Source: Prorocentrum cordatum (lineage: Eukaryota > Sar > Dinophyceae > Prorocentrales > Prorocentraceae). Taken from it: a stretch of DNA of 64,000 nucleotides. A program made the position numbers and the translations under genes. The notes beneath the pieces were generated by a model that was not told the origin of the DNA, made no database searches, and was given only the letters and a program-made list of their open reading frames with translations. Where the stretch lies: NCBI GenBank assembly GCA_963575745.1, contig CAUYUJ010015294.1, positions 796,001 to 860,000 of the forward strand, given 5' to 3'. Numbering within the stretch: position 1 is the stretch's first letter; each line of letters starts with the position of its first letter. This document shows, in pieces, positions 52,676 through 63,655 of the stretch.

Positions 52676-53830
52676 AGGCTGTGGCGGACGGCTCCCCGAC
52701 GCGCAGGGGGCGAACGCGTTCCCCGACCCGTTCGAAGAAGAGTTCCCCCCCCCGCCTCCGAGAGCGACACCAGCAGGGAGGAGGGGGAGGGAGGAGGAAT
52801 CGAGAAAGGCGGAGAGGAGGAGGGAAGAGGAAGGAGCAGGGGAAAGAGGAGGATGGAGGGAAGGGAGAGGATGGAGGAGGGGGAGGCGGGGATGATGCGA
52901 ATGGAGGGGGGTAAGGAGAAGGGGGAGGATTGACAATTTTGTGTGGTTTGAATATCTCTCAGCCTCTGGAGGCCGTCGCAGGATGAGGGCGGAGCTGATT
53001 CGAGGTGCTCGGATTTGTTCGGGAGAAGAGGAGGAATCCGATCGATTCGAACCGAGCCCGGGGGGGAGTAATTCAAATCGTCCTCGTGAGATGCCTGGGC
53101 CACTCCTGGTACCCGTGCCAGCTTGTATCGCAGAGGCGGCTCGTATGGATCGGCCTGAGGACCTTTCTAGCGACGTCGCTGTGCCCCCGTGCTGGTTGGG
53201 GCACTGCTCTGGCGGCTGTGGATGCAGGAGGGGGTGAGGGGATGATTGTATTATGAGGTTGAAACACCTAAATCGCCCGAGAGAGTTTGCTCTAAGGGGC
53301 TCTGGAGTTGCCAGAGGGACTGGGGAGGAGTGGGCCAGAATTGAGGACCTGCTTCAAGAGATGGCCCTGCCCCGCCTCGCCCTCCACCTCCCTCTCTCCA
53401 TCCCGTCCGTAGTCCCTCCTCGCCGTCCACCTCCACCTGGGGAGGAAGAGAAAGCGGCGGCAGAGAAGAAGGACACTCCCCCCCACGACCAGTCGATCCA
53501 AAGACGGCAGAAGGCCAATGGTGGCCTCATGCTGGAGCGCCGATCCAGGAACATGCAGTGTACGGTAGCTGAGCTTGGCCCTTGAGCCGGCACGGATGCG
53601 ACAACAATGTGCGCACGGCCGCCACGTGAGGGGAAAGGGTCGCGGGGAAAACGGGTCCTGAAACTCTTCGCCGTGTTCCGGCTCTCGGGTCCGTTCCCGA
53701 GGCCCTTGGGTCGTCAAACAGTTATCCTGGCAAGGGACTCAACCTTATGCAGTTGTGGGTAGTGCACTTGGGAATCTCGCATTCGGTGGAGACCCCGAAT
53801 TGGTGTGGACGGTGCGCCGAATCGGGCCTG
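52676..53830. other. Unassigned DNA with purine-rich stretch
   Basis: 52770-52930 is GA-rich (GGAGGGAGAGG type). No gene or RNA recognised. Confidence 0.4.
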
Positions 53831-54185
53831 GGGGCACATGCGGGCCCTGCCACTGGGGCCTTGGGTGGAATTCCCTATGGGGCCGCGAAACGTGTGAGAG
53901 GTGTGCCGACATGGGCCTGGTGACGCATGCGGGCGCTGCAACTGGGGGGCTCTGGAGCTCCATATGGGACTACGAAGCGTGTGATGGTGTGTGTGTGTGC
54001 GTGTGTGCCAAAATTGGCTGGCGGACTGCATGCGATTCCCCCTCCTCGGAGACCTTCGGTGGAGCTCTCCACAAGGCCACGAAACGTGCGACGGGTGTGC
54101 CGAGATGCTCGGGGGGGCCGCATGCGACCCCCGCCCTAGGGCCTTCGTTCGAACTCCCCATGGGGCCACGAAACGTGTGAGTGGT
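53830..54185 (+). repeat. ~90-100-bp tandem repeat, four copies
   Basis: Units contain CATGCGGGCCCTGCCACTGG, a GGAATTCCCTATGGGGCCGC-like phrase, GAAACGTGTGA and GTGTGCCGA. Starts are near 53838, 53927, 54028 and 54118. A small GT run (~53985-54007) lies inside one copy. Confidence 0.8.
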
Positions 54186-55035
54186 GTGCCGAAGTGGACA
54201 TGCGGACGGCTGAGGCAGGAATTGGAGGAGGGAGGGGCCATCGGGAGGAAGGAGTGGATGAGGGGCGCTGTCTTCTCAAAACGAGGACCCGACACCACAG
54301 GATGCTTGGGAATAATTCAAAATCAAACGCTGCCCCGAGAAAGCCAAAACGGTTCAGAATCCATTTCCTTTGGGACTCCTCTGCCTCGTGCCAAGCACGG
54401 GGATCCACCTGGGCAAGAGGAGGAGGGCGATGACTCGCCGTCTTGAAAGAGCTGGCCTGCAGCTCAAGACGCACCACACTGTGGAAACAATATCCCGAAA
54501 TGAGGCGCACAATGACGGACGCCCATTGCGATTGCTTTCAACATAATAGATCACGGAAAACGGGTATCACATGATCAGCAGGGCAACGAATCTGACTATA
54601 GCATGTCGAGCCTGACGTCGCAAACCTCGAACACACAGAAGCGTCCAATGATGCGATCGTAGCATACGTTATGGAATATGACACGGGCGTGCGAGGACGA
54701 ACCCCACCTACACATGTAATGCGCGCGGGTCGGCATGACACTGTACCTCTGCGCGAGAGCGGCAGGCCAACATGTAACGTGATGTGCAGGCACTAAAGCA
54801 GACATGCAAGCACAGACAAGTTACCTCATCGCAGGCCCTTCCCGCCTGGAAGAACCTCAAGCAAATCCAATGGAAAATCGAGCATCTGCTTTAGCACAAT
54901 TTCTCTCCGAACCGTGTGCAGAGACAAATCACGGTCTATCAAAGCCATGCGAGCCGTCAGGGCCAGCCCCGATAAACCCCGGGGCCGAGAAGTGGGTCCA
55001 AGCCTGGAAGCTGTGCAGCTCATCAATTCACTGTT
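54186..55035. other. Unassigned DNA
   Basis: No gene, repeat or RNA recognised. Confidence 0.4.
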
Positions 55036-55505
55036 TCGATGATGATGACGATGCTGAGGTGAGGGTGGTAATGGTGATGATGGTGATGATGATGCTGCTG
55101 ATAACGTTGACGCTACTTCTGGTGATGACGATAACGATGCTGCCGCCATCATAACCATAACCAACATCAGCATCACCACTATCGTCGACATCAAAACCCT
55201 AGTAATCACCATCATCATGATCCCCTCCTCATCCTCATCCTCAACCGTACCATCATTATCCTTGTAGTAGTATGCAGATGCACCTTCATCTTCAATTTCA
55301 TCAGCATCATCATCGACATTAACAGCTTAACCATAACCCGTATCGTCATGACCCTCTTAGTCGCATACCTGTGCATATTCATATTCCGTTTCAGCATCAT
55401 CAGTATCACTAGTATCATCGTAATCGGCATCCTCCTCCTCCTCATCATCATGATCATCATCAACAGCAGCAGCACCAGCATCAGCATCAGCATCATCACA
55501 ATCAC
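55036..55505. repeat. GAT/ATC-rich microsatellites
   Basis: GATGATGATG-type triplets (~55037-55140) and, reversed, ATCATCATC and AGCATCAGC triplets (~55145-55505). The change of strand phase near 55145 makes the block partly self-complementary. Confidence 0.8.
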
Positions 55506-55509
55506 CATC

Positions 55510-56975
55510 ACGGGGCCCCTCGCGCTGAGACTATGTGCACAGCGGCCGCTGCCGATATGCGCGCACGGGCGGCGGCCCGCGCCTGCAGGGCCGCCGAGAG
55601 CTCCGCAGACCGCAAGCCCGTACCGCCAGCGTGGGCGCCTTGGCGGCCTGGTAGGCCGGCGCGGCGCTGCTGAAGCAAGCACTGGCAGCGGGCGCGCTTC
55701 TGGCGGCGGCGCTGGGCGCCCAGGCCGCGCGGCCGCGCCGGGCGCCCAGGCCGCCGTGGCCCTCCTGGCGCCCATGGCTGGCAGCGCGAGTGTGCCGTGC
55801 GGAGCGCACGGCCTTCCGCAGCACGGCGGGGCCGGTCCAAGGCCACAGGCACGCTGAGCCGCTCGCCGAGCCCGAGGGCACCGAGCACGAGGCGCTGGGC
55901 ATCGAGCAGGTGGCGCAGGAGGACCTGCACGTGGGACCGATCGCCGAGCAGACCGAGGGCATCGAGCAGGAGGGCGTGGGTGTGGAGCCGATCGTCGAGA
56001 TGACCATGGGGCACCACGCACGGGGCGCTGAGCTCCGAGCAGGCCGAGATCTTGGCAGCGGCACCGAGAAGCGCGAGGATCAGAAGGACGGGGAGTGCTC
56101 GGACGTCGTGGCACTTTACACCGCCAGGAGGGTCCCTCAGGGCAGCAATGTGGCGGCCGTACATCCTCCCGTATGCTTGCATGGAGGTCTGCTGCGTGGC
56201 GATGACCGCCCAGGTGATCGCGGGGTTCTCGGCGGAAGGGTGCACTGTCTTCCTCGTGGTCTACGCCACCAGGAGCATCATCACGTGGGACCACGCTGTT
56301 ATCACCGCTTAGACAGAGTGGTGGCCGTACTTCCTCCCGAACGCCTCCTTCATGGCGTTCTGCTTCAATGCGATGCTCGCCCACGCGATCAAGATCAAGG
56401 TGAGCGGCGCCGCCGGCGCGGCGAGCGCTGCCGCGACGGTGGCGGGCCTGCACGCGTTGCTGACGGCGGCGGCGGAGCGGCTCGGCAGGGGCTGCGCCGA
56501 GCTCTCGAGGCGCCTGCGCAGGCGCAGAGTCACCAGCTCCGCAGCGCCGCGGCCGCCGCGGGCGCCTGCAAGTGCACCCGTCACTGAGGGCCGTCGCCGG
56601 TGGCCATCGGGCGGTGCAGGATGAGGACCGCAAGCAGCAGCAGCAGCAGCAGGAGGCGGCTGGGCTCGGCCCGAAAAACTTGGCTGGCGGCCCGCGCCGT
56701 CGGCTGCTCCCGCCTCCGGGGTCTGGAGCTCGTTCGACGCCCGGCCCGTGGGTCTGTGCGGTGGTGTCGATCTGTCTTCCATGCCCACTGCTGACCTCAG
56801 ACAGCAGGAAGCGTAGCGGGCTGGCTGGTCGTCCGGCAGGCTGCCATGCGCGGCCGCCGGCGTCTCGGGCGTCGGGGGGCCTGTCCTTCGTCTCCCAACT
56901 CTGGGGCCCGAGGGCCCCCATGCGCGTACATCGAATATAGATCCAGAAAGGTCCATGCAGCACGGCCCCTGACAC
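55510..56975. other. GC-rich non-repetitive island, candidate gene of unknown strand
   Basis: About 1.45 kb of non-simple GC-rich DNA isolated between two ATC microsatellites. A ~75-bp imperfect duplication (56150-56225 and 56319-56395) reads WRPYILPYACMEVCC / WWPYFLPNASFMAFC on the plus strand and IAWASIALKQNAMKEAFGRK / ITWAVIATQQTSMQAYGR on the minus strand. Both copies lie in one frame on each strand, with an intervening stop. Minus-strand similarity is slightly better preserved, but the plus-strand product is more membrane-like. Neither is recognised, so no CDS is drawn. Confidence 0.3.
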
Positions 56976-56984
56976 CCGTTGTTT

Positions 56985-57013
56985 CATCCTCCTCCTCCTC
57001 CTCCTCCTCCTCC

Positions 57014-57070
<57 letters not shown>

Positions 57071-57205
57071 GCATCATCATCATCATCATCATCATCATCA
57101 TAAGCATCAGCATCAGCATCAGCATCATCATCATCACCACCATCACCATCATCATCACCACCATCCTCCTCATCATCACATCATCAACATCATCATCAGC
57201 ATCAG

Positions 57206-57242
<37 letters not shown>

Positions 57243-57662
57243 TGCAGCAGCAGCGGCATAATCATCATCAGCAGCAGCATCATCAGCAGCACCATCAGCA
57301 TCGCCATCATCGTCATCAACAGCATCATCACCAGCACCAGCACCCGCACCAGCACCAGCATCAACATCAACATCATCGGCAACATCATCAGCAGCACCAT
57401 TGCTCTCAAACTCAACACCAGCAGTGACAGCATCCTCGTCGGCACCACCGTCATCGTCACCACCATGATCATCATTATCACCATCACCATCACCATCAGC
57501 ATCAGCATCAGCATCAGCATCACCAGTAGCATCATCACCATCGTCATCATCATCACCATCATTACCATCAGCATCAGCAACAGCAGCAGCATTGTCATCA
57601 TCATCGTCATCGTCATCATCGCTATCATGGCCATAATCGTCATCATCATCATCATCTTGCTC
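56985..57662. repeat. (CAT)n / (ATC)n microsatellite, ~0.68 kb
   Basis: Starts as TCC triplets, then CAT triplets with AGC and ACC variants. On the minus strand it translates to poly-Asp, poly-Met or poly-Ala, which extends an otherwise ordinary frame into a 907-residue artefact. Confidence 0.97.
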
Positions 57663-57991
57663 GGTCTCAAGATAACGTTCTAGTCTAGCTCGTCCTCTGA
57701 AACGACATGGGCGCCTGCGCACGAAAATCGTTTTGCCACCTCGGATGGGGAAACTGCCTCGTGTGCCGCGCCGCCGTCGCGGAGACACTGCACCGTGTCC
57801 TGGATGCTGATGTTCGTGTGCAGACGCGCAGTTCATCTCGGATTTCACTATCGCAGCTGACAGTGCCCGTGCAATAAATATGACGAGGATTATGATAAGT
57901 CTAATACTATTCTTCCTCACGCCCTTGCGGGCCTCCACGCCAACCCTGCTTTATGGCTTAGAGGGTTCCCCCGATCGACCACGCCCACCCA

Positions 57992-59155
57992 GTGTCTGAA
58001 GACCCTGCCGACGAGGGTCTAGTGACGCTGGGTCGTTCTACCCTCATAGAGCTCTCGAAACCAGTCTGTGAGGAGCCGCTGGTTGTGTTTGGTGATGGCT
58101 CCGGGGGTGCCTTTTCCTCGGACCTTCGTCGGAAGCGCTGTGGGGCTGCCGCTCTGGTTCTTTGCTGGAGCCCTGGGTCGGAAGAGTGGGAAACGGTTGG
58201 GGGTGTCTCATGCATCCCTGTGGGCCGCAATCAGGCCTTTTCCCGATCGGAGCATCCCGCCTTCTGTCTGTGCCTAGAAGGCACGACGGGCCCCGTCCAT
58301 TTTATCACGGACCACTATCGCTTGATTCGGGGGTGGGAGGGCGGACGTGCGGGGGCGGTTGGTGGGCGGAACTGGGATACGTGGCTCGAAATTCAGACGG
58401 CTTGAAGATCTCGGGCTCCTGGCCAAGTTTCCTCAGAGCGGACAGCCTCTCATTTGGACCTCGAGGGCCCAGGACTTTCTAGTCACGAGTGTTTCGCTCT
58501 AGCTGGCAATCACTTAGCTGATATAGCTGCAGGTGAGGCTGCCTCTCGCTCCTGGCAGTTGGCATGTAAGAAGGAGCCCAGGACTGATTGTTGGGATGTG
58601 CCAGCCGCCCTGGTCAGGAGGCGAACCAGGCGGGTCCTGGTGGATTCGTGTTCGGCTGACCCCAAGAGGATCCGTTCGGACGGGCCCCCTGTTGAGAGGG
58701 CCCGGAAGGGTTCAGCACTTGACCAGGCTTTGCGCGCGAGTCCTCACCAGTTACTGGCCTTTGGTAAGATGTTTCGTTGTTCAGTGTGCGAACTCGTTGC
58801 CGACAAGAAGGCTCTTAAGGAGGTCTGCTGCTCTCCTTGCATCCCTGCCGTCGGCTTTGACCCTTTCCCATCTGATGTGGTGTGCTGTGTTTGCGGCCCT
58901 GTGCGGGTGGGGGGGACCGTTTTGCATCCTTCCCACCGTCTGGCCTTCTGGGACCTTCACGGGCTCTATTTCTGCCAGCACTGCGGCCGCACTGCCACGT
59001 CAGATGGTAGGCAACTCGCTGCCATCTGTCAGAACCCCAGCAAGAAAGGGTCTCAGAATTTGGGTCGAATTCGCAGGGGAGAGATGTCCTTCGTTTGCTG
59101 GCCCTTCTCAGGCCTCGTCCAGTCTTCGCGAGGCCAGGCTGCAGGCGGCTGCTGA
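57992..59155 (+). pseudogene. RNase H and C-terminal Cys/His region of a LINE-like element
   Basis: RNase H starts with VVFGDGSGGAFSSD (first Asp, residue 35 from 57992), then Glu87 (SRSEHPAFCLCLE) and Asp107 (HFITDHYRLIRGW). A TGA at 58403-58405 interrupts the frame; the same frame resumes with ASHLDLEGPGLSSHE and the fourth Asp in AGNHLADIAAGEAA. The tetrad is therefore complete. A C-terminal region follows with CSVCELVADKK, VVCCVCG, HPSHRLAFWD and YFCQHCGRTA, resembling the zinc-binding tail that follows RNase H in dinoflagellate non-LTR elements. The reverse transcriptase is missing upstream, where the sequence meets a microsatellite, so this is a 5'-truncated copy. Confidence 0.65.
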
Positions 59156-59439
59156 GCAACGCGCTTGTGGCGCCAGGAGTGCCAGAGGAGTCCCTCGTCG
59201 CGCCGCGTTGGCACAGCGTGCGGAAGGAGGGCTCCCGACAACACCCACCCCGCCACCTTTGGCGACCTCTCGCCACCCTCCTTGAGGAGGGGTCGAAGGG
59301 CCGGGGGGGGTGCCATTTGTTTGGCAACCACCGCGGGTGTTGCTTTCTTCTCTCCGCCCTCCCTCCCCTTCCTTTGCACGTTGTGCTTATCAAAACGTTC
59401 CAAAAACGTTCCTCCTCGGTGTCTTCCTCACCCTCCCTT

Positions 59440-60395
59440 CCCAAAAGGGGCTGCGATCTGCGAACCGGTCACCACTTTCGTCGGCTCCTGGGAGGCCCAG
59501 CGGAGGGGTGCCGTACGGGGATCACCATGAAACCTCGCCGTCCCTGGGGGGCTGTGATCTGCGACACTGTCGCTCGCCACTTTCGTCGGCTCCTGGGAGG
59601 CCCAGCGGAGGGGTGCCGTACGGGGACCACCATGAGGCCTCGCCGTCCCCGGGTGGCTGCGATCGGCGAAACTGTCGCCACTTTCGTCGGCTGCTGGGGG
59701 GCCCAGCGGAGGGGTGTCGTAGGAGGATCACCACGAGACCTCGCCGTCCCTGGGGGGATGCGATCTGCGAAACTGTCGCCACTTTGGTGTGTTCCTGGGA
59801 GGCCCAGCGGAGGGGTGTCTTGCCGGGATCACCATGAAACCTCGCCGTCCCTGGGGGGATGCGATCTGCGAAACTGTCGCTCGCCACTTTCGTCGGCTCC
59901 TGGGAGGCCCAGCGGAGGAGTGTCCCACGGGGACCACCATGAGGCCTCGCCGTCCGAAACTGTCGCTCGCCACTTTCGTCGGCTCCTGGGAGGCCCAGCG
60001 GAGGGGTGTCGCACGGGGACTACCATAAGGCCTCGCCACCATGATCCGCGAAATTGTCGCCAATGTCGTGGGCTCCTGGGAGGCCCAGCGGAAGAGCGCC
60101 TTACGGGAATCACCATGAGACATCGCCGTCCCAGGGGGCTGCGATCTGTGAAATTCTCGCCACTTTCGCGGGCTCCTGGGAGGCCCAGCGGAGGGGTATC
60201 GTACGGGGATCACCATGAGACCTCGCCGTCCCTGGGGGTCAGCTTCGTGCGAAATTGTCGCCAGTTTCGTGCGAAAGTGTCGCTGCTTTCGTGGGCGCCT
60301 GGGGGTCCAGCGGAGGGGTGTCCCACGGGGACCACCATGAGACCTCGCCGTCCCTGGGGGTCTGCGATCTGCGAAACTATCGCCACTTTCTGGGG
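59440..60395 (+). repeat. ~102-bp satellite array 2, about nine copies
   Basis: Same unit as at 44655-46575: ACCTCGCCGTCCCTGGGGG, TGCGATCTGCGAAACTGTCG, TTCGTCGGCTCCTGGGAGG, CCCAGCGGAGGGGTGTC. A variant has GTCGCTCGCCAC in some copies. Its open frame gives the translated repeat CETVATFVGSWEAQRRGV, which I do not take as a gene. Confidence 0.92.
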
Positions 60396-60640
60396 CTCCA
60401 TTGGCGGGAGCTCCCATAACGCGCGGCGCTGTCCCGTCACATAGCGCGCTGCGCTGTTTGGCGGGATGGGGCGCCACGGAGCGCGTGGCGCTGTCATGTG
60501 CCCTTGCCATATCGACTCGTCAGTTCCATCTTGTCCGTAGTGCACTCGGGCACTTGCAGCGCTTCGCGCAGGGCGCTGTTCTGTCATAGCGCGCATGGCG
60601 CTGTTCTGCAATGAGAACCTAGCGCTATGCGCTGTTACTC
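60396..60640 (+). repeat. GCGCTGT-rich short repeat
   Basis: GCGCTGTCC, GCGCTGTTT, GCGCTGTCATG and GCGCTGTTCTG-type phrases recur about eight times, alternating with ATAGCGCG inverts. Confidence 0.75.
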
Positions 60641-60760
60641 TCACGAATGTCTCCAGTTTCCCCTGATCAGTATGTTCCCACGACACCTCATGGTCGCCTA
60701 CCTGCCAACGATCTGACTCTTCAGATTGATGCCGCGAACTTGAAACATTATACTCTAGCC

Positions 60761-60883
60761 CAACGTTCTTTGGCGAAGCGTTCAAGAGCACGGCGGATCC
60801 TTCAGTGTTTGCTTTTGTATTGAACGGCCCGATGTATAGTCGCCTCATATGTACGAAGGGTTGGGTACGTCCCCGGATAATTT
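60761..60883 (+). repeat. Conserved block after satellite array 2
   Basis: AACGTTCTTTGGCGAAGCGT … GGTTGGGTACGTCCCC matches 46656-46778 after array 1. Together the satellite and block form a module present twice in the window. Confidence 0.85.
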
Positions 60884-61475
60884 TATTTCCGAGGTTCGCG
60901 GGGACAGTGTGAACCAACGCGTGAACCACTGCATCTTCATCCATCAACGTACGTCCACGTAGCATGTGACTTCAGGATCCGTGCTCGCGCAATGCTGAAG
61001 AGCAGGCGTACCCCAGAAAAACGAGTCAAAAACGTCAACGCGTCTTGCTGCGCTGTCGACACGAGCCGCGCTGTCGATGTGTGCACGTTGGTGCTCGACT
61101 GAGCAGGCACCATGGAAGAACAATTTCTGTAACCCTTCTTACCTCTCCCGACTACCCCTCCTGGGGAAACCAAAAGGTACCAATACCGCTATTTCCCAGA
61201 CCTCTCCCAGGGTGCGTTCTGACCAGAATTTCGAGGCGAACCCAGCGGAGGCGCCGATGGCCTCCCAGGAGGCCCCAGAAATGGAAAACGAGGCGAGGGT
61301 AGCGGTATGGGTACCCCTGACCTCCCCATACCCTATGCATGCCCACACCCAATCCCTCACCAGGCTTCTCACTCCAACCCATGGCCCCTCATAGCCTCCC
61401 CGCCCACCCCCCGCCCGCCCAGCGGGTCCGGTGGCGCGAGACACTGTGGGCCTTCGCCTCCAACTGGCTGAGGGG
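60884..61475. other. Unassigned DNA
   Basis: No gene, repeat or RNA recognised. Confidence 0.4.
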
Positions 61476-61539
61476 AGCACAGGCGGGCATCCCTGGAAGA
61501 CAAATGAAATTAGGGTTTGGGCTCGGGCGGAGGGAAAGC

Positions 61540-61860
61540 CCCAAGTTCGAATTTGGAAACCAAGGGAAGCAAGAGTTCGAACACAAGTCAAAAGCTCAAG
61601 GAGGGTTCCAAAGCAAGTCCAGACGTTTGTGCAGAGTTTGTGGAAACTTTTGAACAAAACAACGTTTGATACGAGCTTGAACAAAGTTCACAAGTTTGGA
61701 ACAGGGAGTTTGAACACTTCAAACGAGCTCTGGATGTTCGGAGCTTCTCGGCCGCCAGACTGTATTCAAACTTTTCTCGAACTTCACACTTCTCGCAACG
61801 CTGAAGTTGAACGTTGCAGAAAAACACTGCCTGGAACTTTCTTCCGAACTTGCTTCTTTT
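61540..61860. repeat. GAACAAAGTTC / TTTGAAC-rich region
   Basis: Short inverted words (GAACAAAGTTC, AGTTTGAAC, GTTCGAACAC, AACTTTTGAAC) recur about a dozen times in ~320 bp. The composition is lower in GC than its flanks. Confidence 0.55.
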
Positions 61861-62763
61861 GATTACCATGAGGGCCGCCAGTGCCCCTAAATCAGTTCCA
61901 AGCCTTCGCCGCGCCAGGAGATCCGGGGGGCAGCCTGGGGAGGGAGCCGGGGGGGCCCTGAATTCTGGGCGCTGCATTTCTTGTCTCGCGCTGGGCAGAT
62001 TTGCGCCCAGTCACGGGGCCTGGGATCCTGACGGACTGGTCCAGCTCGAGTGAGTGCCGCAGAGATGTGGGCTGCAGAGGGCTCCTGCTGCGATGTCCTC
62101 CGATTTTGCGTAATTGTTCGCGCTGTCGGTCCCCTTGAACACCCGGGAAGTCCGGGAGCAGTCAAGAGAGGGAGTTAAGAGGCCAACTGAACCCAGCCAC
62201 CCTCCAAGACAGTCAAAACGTGTACTCAGGACGGTTGATAAGGACGCAAGGCCCCTGGAGGCCGAAGTTGGGACTTTGTGGGCGGCGGGCGACCAGCGAA
62301 AACGGCAAAGGATTGGCCGCTGAGGCAAGGACACAAGGCCACCGTAGATGAGGGCGCGCGTCCTTACTAGGCGCGTTGACTGTATGATTTGGGACGCTAC
62401 GCTGGAAGCAGGGACGCTCACGCGCTGCCTTGTGGGAGCAGCTTAATTACGCGCCAAAGTCGGAGCAGACGATCTCGTGTTGTGCGTCGCTGATCTGACT
62501 TTGCCCAGCCTGCGGCCCAGAGCTCTCGGCCCAGGGGACAGCTCTTCGCCCCGAATCTCTTCCTGATGGTCTTCCTGGGGGGGGCCCGAGTCTCCGACAG
62601 CGGGCTCCGGGGGGGCCGAGGTCGAAGAACAACTCCTGGACCGAACAAAACAAAACCATGGCGTCGGCTGCGCGGCCCCGAACAGGTCCCCCGACCCCAT
62701 CCCCGGCGGCAGTTTGCCGTCCGTCCTCAAGACGAAACCAAGACGAGTGAAAAAGCGGGTGTG
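61861..62763. other. Unassigned DNA
   Basis: No gene, RNA or mobile-element signature recognised. Confidence 0.4.
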
Positions 62764-62911
62764 GATAAATCGAGAATCTCGGAGATCTGGCGGCTCTGGA
62801 GGATGTTTCGGTCGCTGTGGCCCTCTCAAAACGTTCCGGAACGCTCTGGGAGCGTTGCGGAGCGCTCTGGAACAGATTTAACCTCGTCCTGGCCCCGTCC
62901 GAATCCTTGGG
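62764..62911 (+). repeat. Dispersed repeat with AGCGTTCCGGAACGCT-type palindromes (copy 2)
   Basis: Matches 17012-17152 (GATAAATCGAGAATCTC … CCCCGTCCG). The palindrome here is AACGTTCCGGAACGCT, followed by GGGAGCGTTGCGGAGCGC. Confidence 0.7.
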
Positions 62912-63332
62912 CGCCGCCCCAGACGCCAAAAAACCAGTCGACAGGTGGCGACATCAGAACCCGACGCCCACCAACCGCCGATTCTCCTGAATCGATGGGA
63001 GGCGGGGGCAGGGTTCGCATTTCGCTGCGTGTTCAACAAGATTCCGAACCCTACCCCCGACGCCCAGCGAGTTGCCTGAATCTTTCATCGGCGAGGGTTC
63101 GAATCTTGCCGCCCAAACCTTTAGCAATATAAAACGCTCACTGCCTGCGCAACTTGAGCAAGGATCGACCTCGACCGTCCCGGCATTCCTGTAGGCCTAC
63201 CACAAATTGCGTAGACCCCTAAATGTTCTACTTACACAAGCACTGCTCTTTGAACATCAACCGATGCATTGGAACGAGACAGTCTCGGCCCGAACTGTTC
63301 TAAGAGAATATCGCGCAAGCCACAGGAGGTTA

Positions 63333-63521
63333 TTAGACCATTCTTTGGTTGGCCTCTAGGCGAGCCAGGACGCTGCGCCGCTGCTTGACTAAACCCTTAG
63401 CCTTGTAGACTGCCTGCGCAACCAGGCCGGCTTGCAGCATCGCTCCCTGCCTCCACCCCTCCCGGGCCGCTGGCTCGGCCGAGGGCTCCTTCTTGGCGTC
63501 CGCCTTCCTCTTGGGGCCCAT
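63333..63521 (-). CDS. Small basic hypothetical protein or first exon
   Basis: 62 residues from ATG to a TAA. It starts MGPKRKADAKKEPSAEPAAR, then an amphipathic helix-like stretch (GAMLQAGLVAQAVYKAKGL) and a basic end (VKQRRSVLARLEANQRMV). The Lys/Arg/Ala-rich head looks like a genuine N-terminus, possibly a nuclear-localised or DNA-binding protein, but no family is recognised. A GC-rich, CpG-dense stretch (63530-63640) lies upstream on this strand, as at a promoter-proximal region. It may be only the first exon. It could also be chance. Confidence 0.35.
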   Translation of the reverse strand: MGPKRKADAKKEPSAEPAAREGWRQGAMLQAGLVAQAVYKAKGLVKQRRSVLARLEANQRMV

Positions 63522-63655
63522 GTGGCCCCGCCGCGGGGCCGCTCAGGGCCGCGGTCGGCGCCGTCGCCGCCGTTCGCGCGCCAGGGGCCCGCCGCGGCCG
63601 CCGCCGTGCTGCGCCGCGCCGCGCCGCGCGCCCACGGAGACCTCCGGAGACCTCC

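Noticed and set aside
55215-57938. A 907-residue minus-strand frame beginning with a signal-peptide-like hydrophobic stretch
   Set aside because: Most of it is poly-Asp, poly-Met and Pro/Arg-rich translation of the CAT microsatellite and GC island. Only the first ~90 residues look ordinary, and they show no known domain.
59095-60444. A 449-residue plus-strand frame with repeated GGPAEGCRTG motifs
   Set aside because: It is the ~102-bp (34-codon) satellite read through; the repeat length explains the open frame, and the same satellite at 45 kb is interrupted by stops.
61139-61684. Minus-strand 181-residue frame
   Set aside because: Overlaps an equally open plus-strand frame, has no recognisable domain, and part of it comes from the TTTGAAC-rich repeat.
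63080-63110. tRNA T-arm-like GGGTTCGAATCT
   Set aside because: The stem around the loop does not pair, and no acceptor, D or anticodon arms could be laid out upstream.
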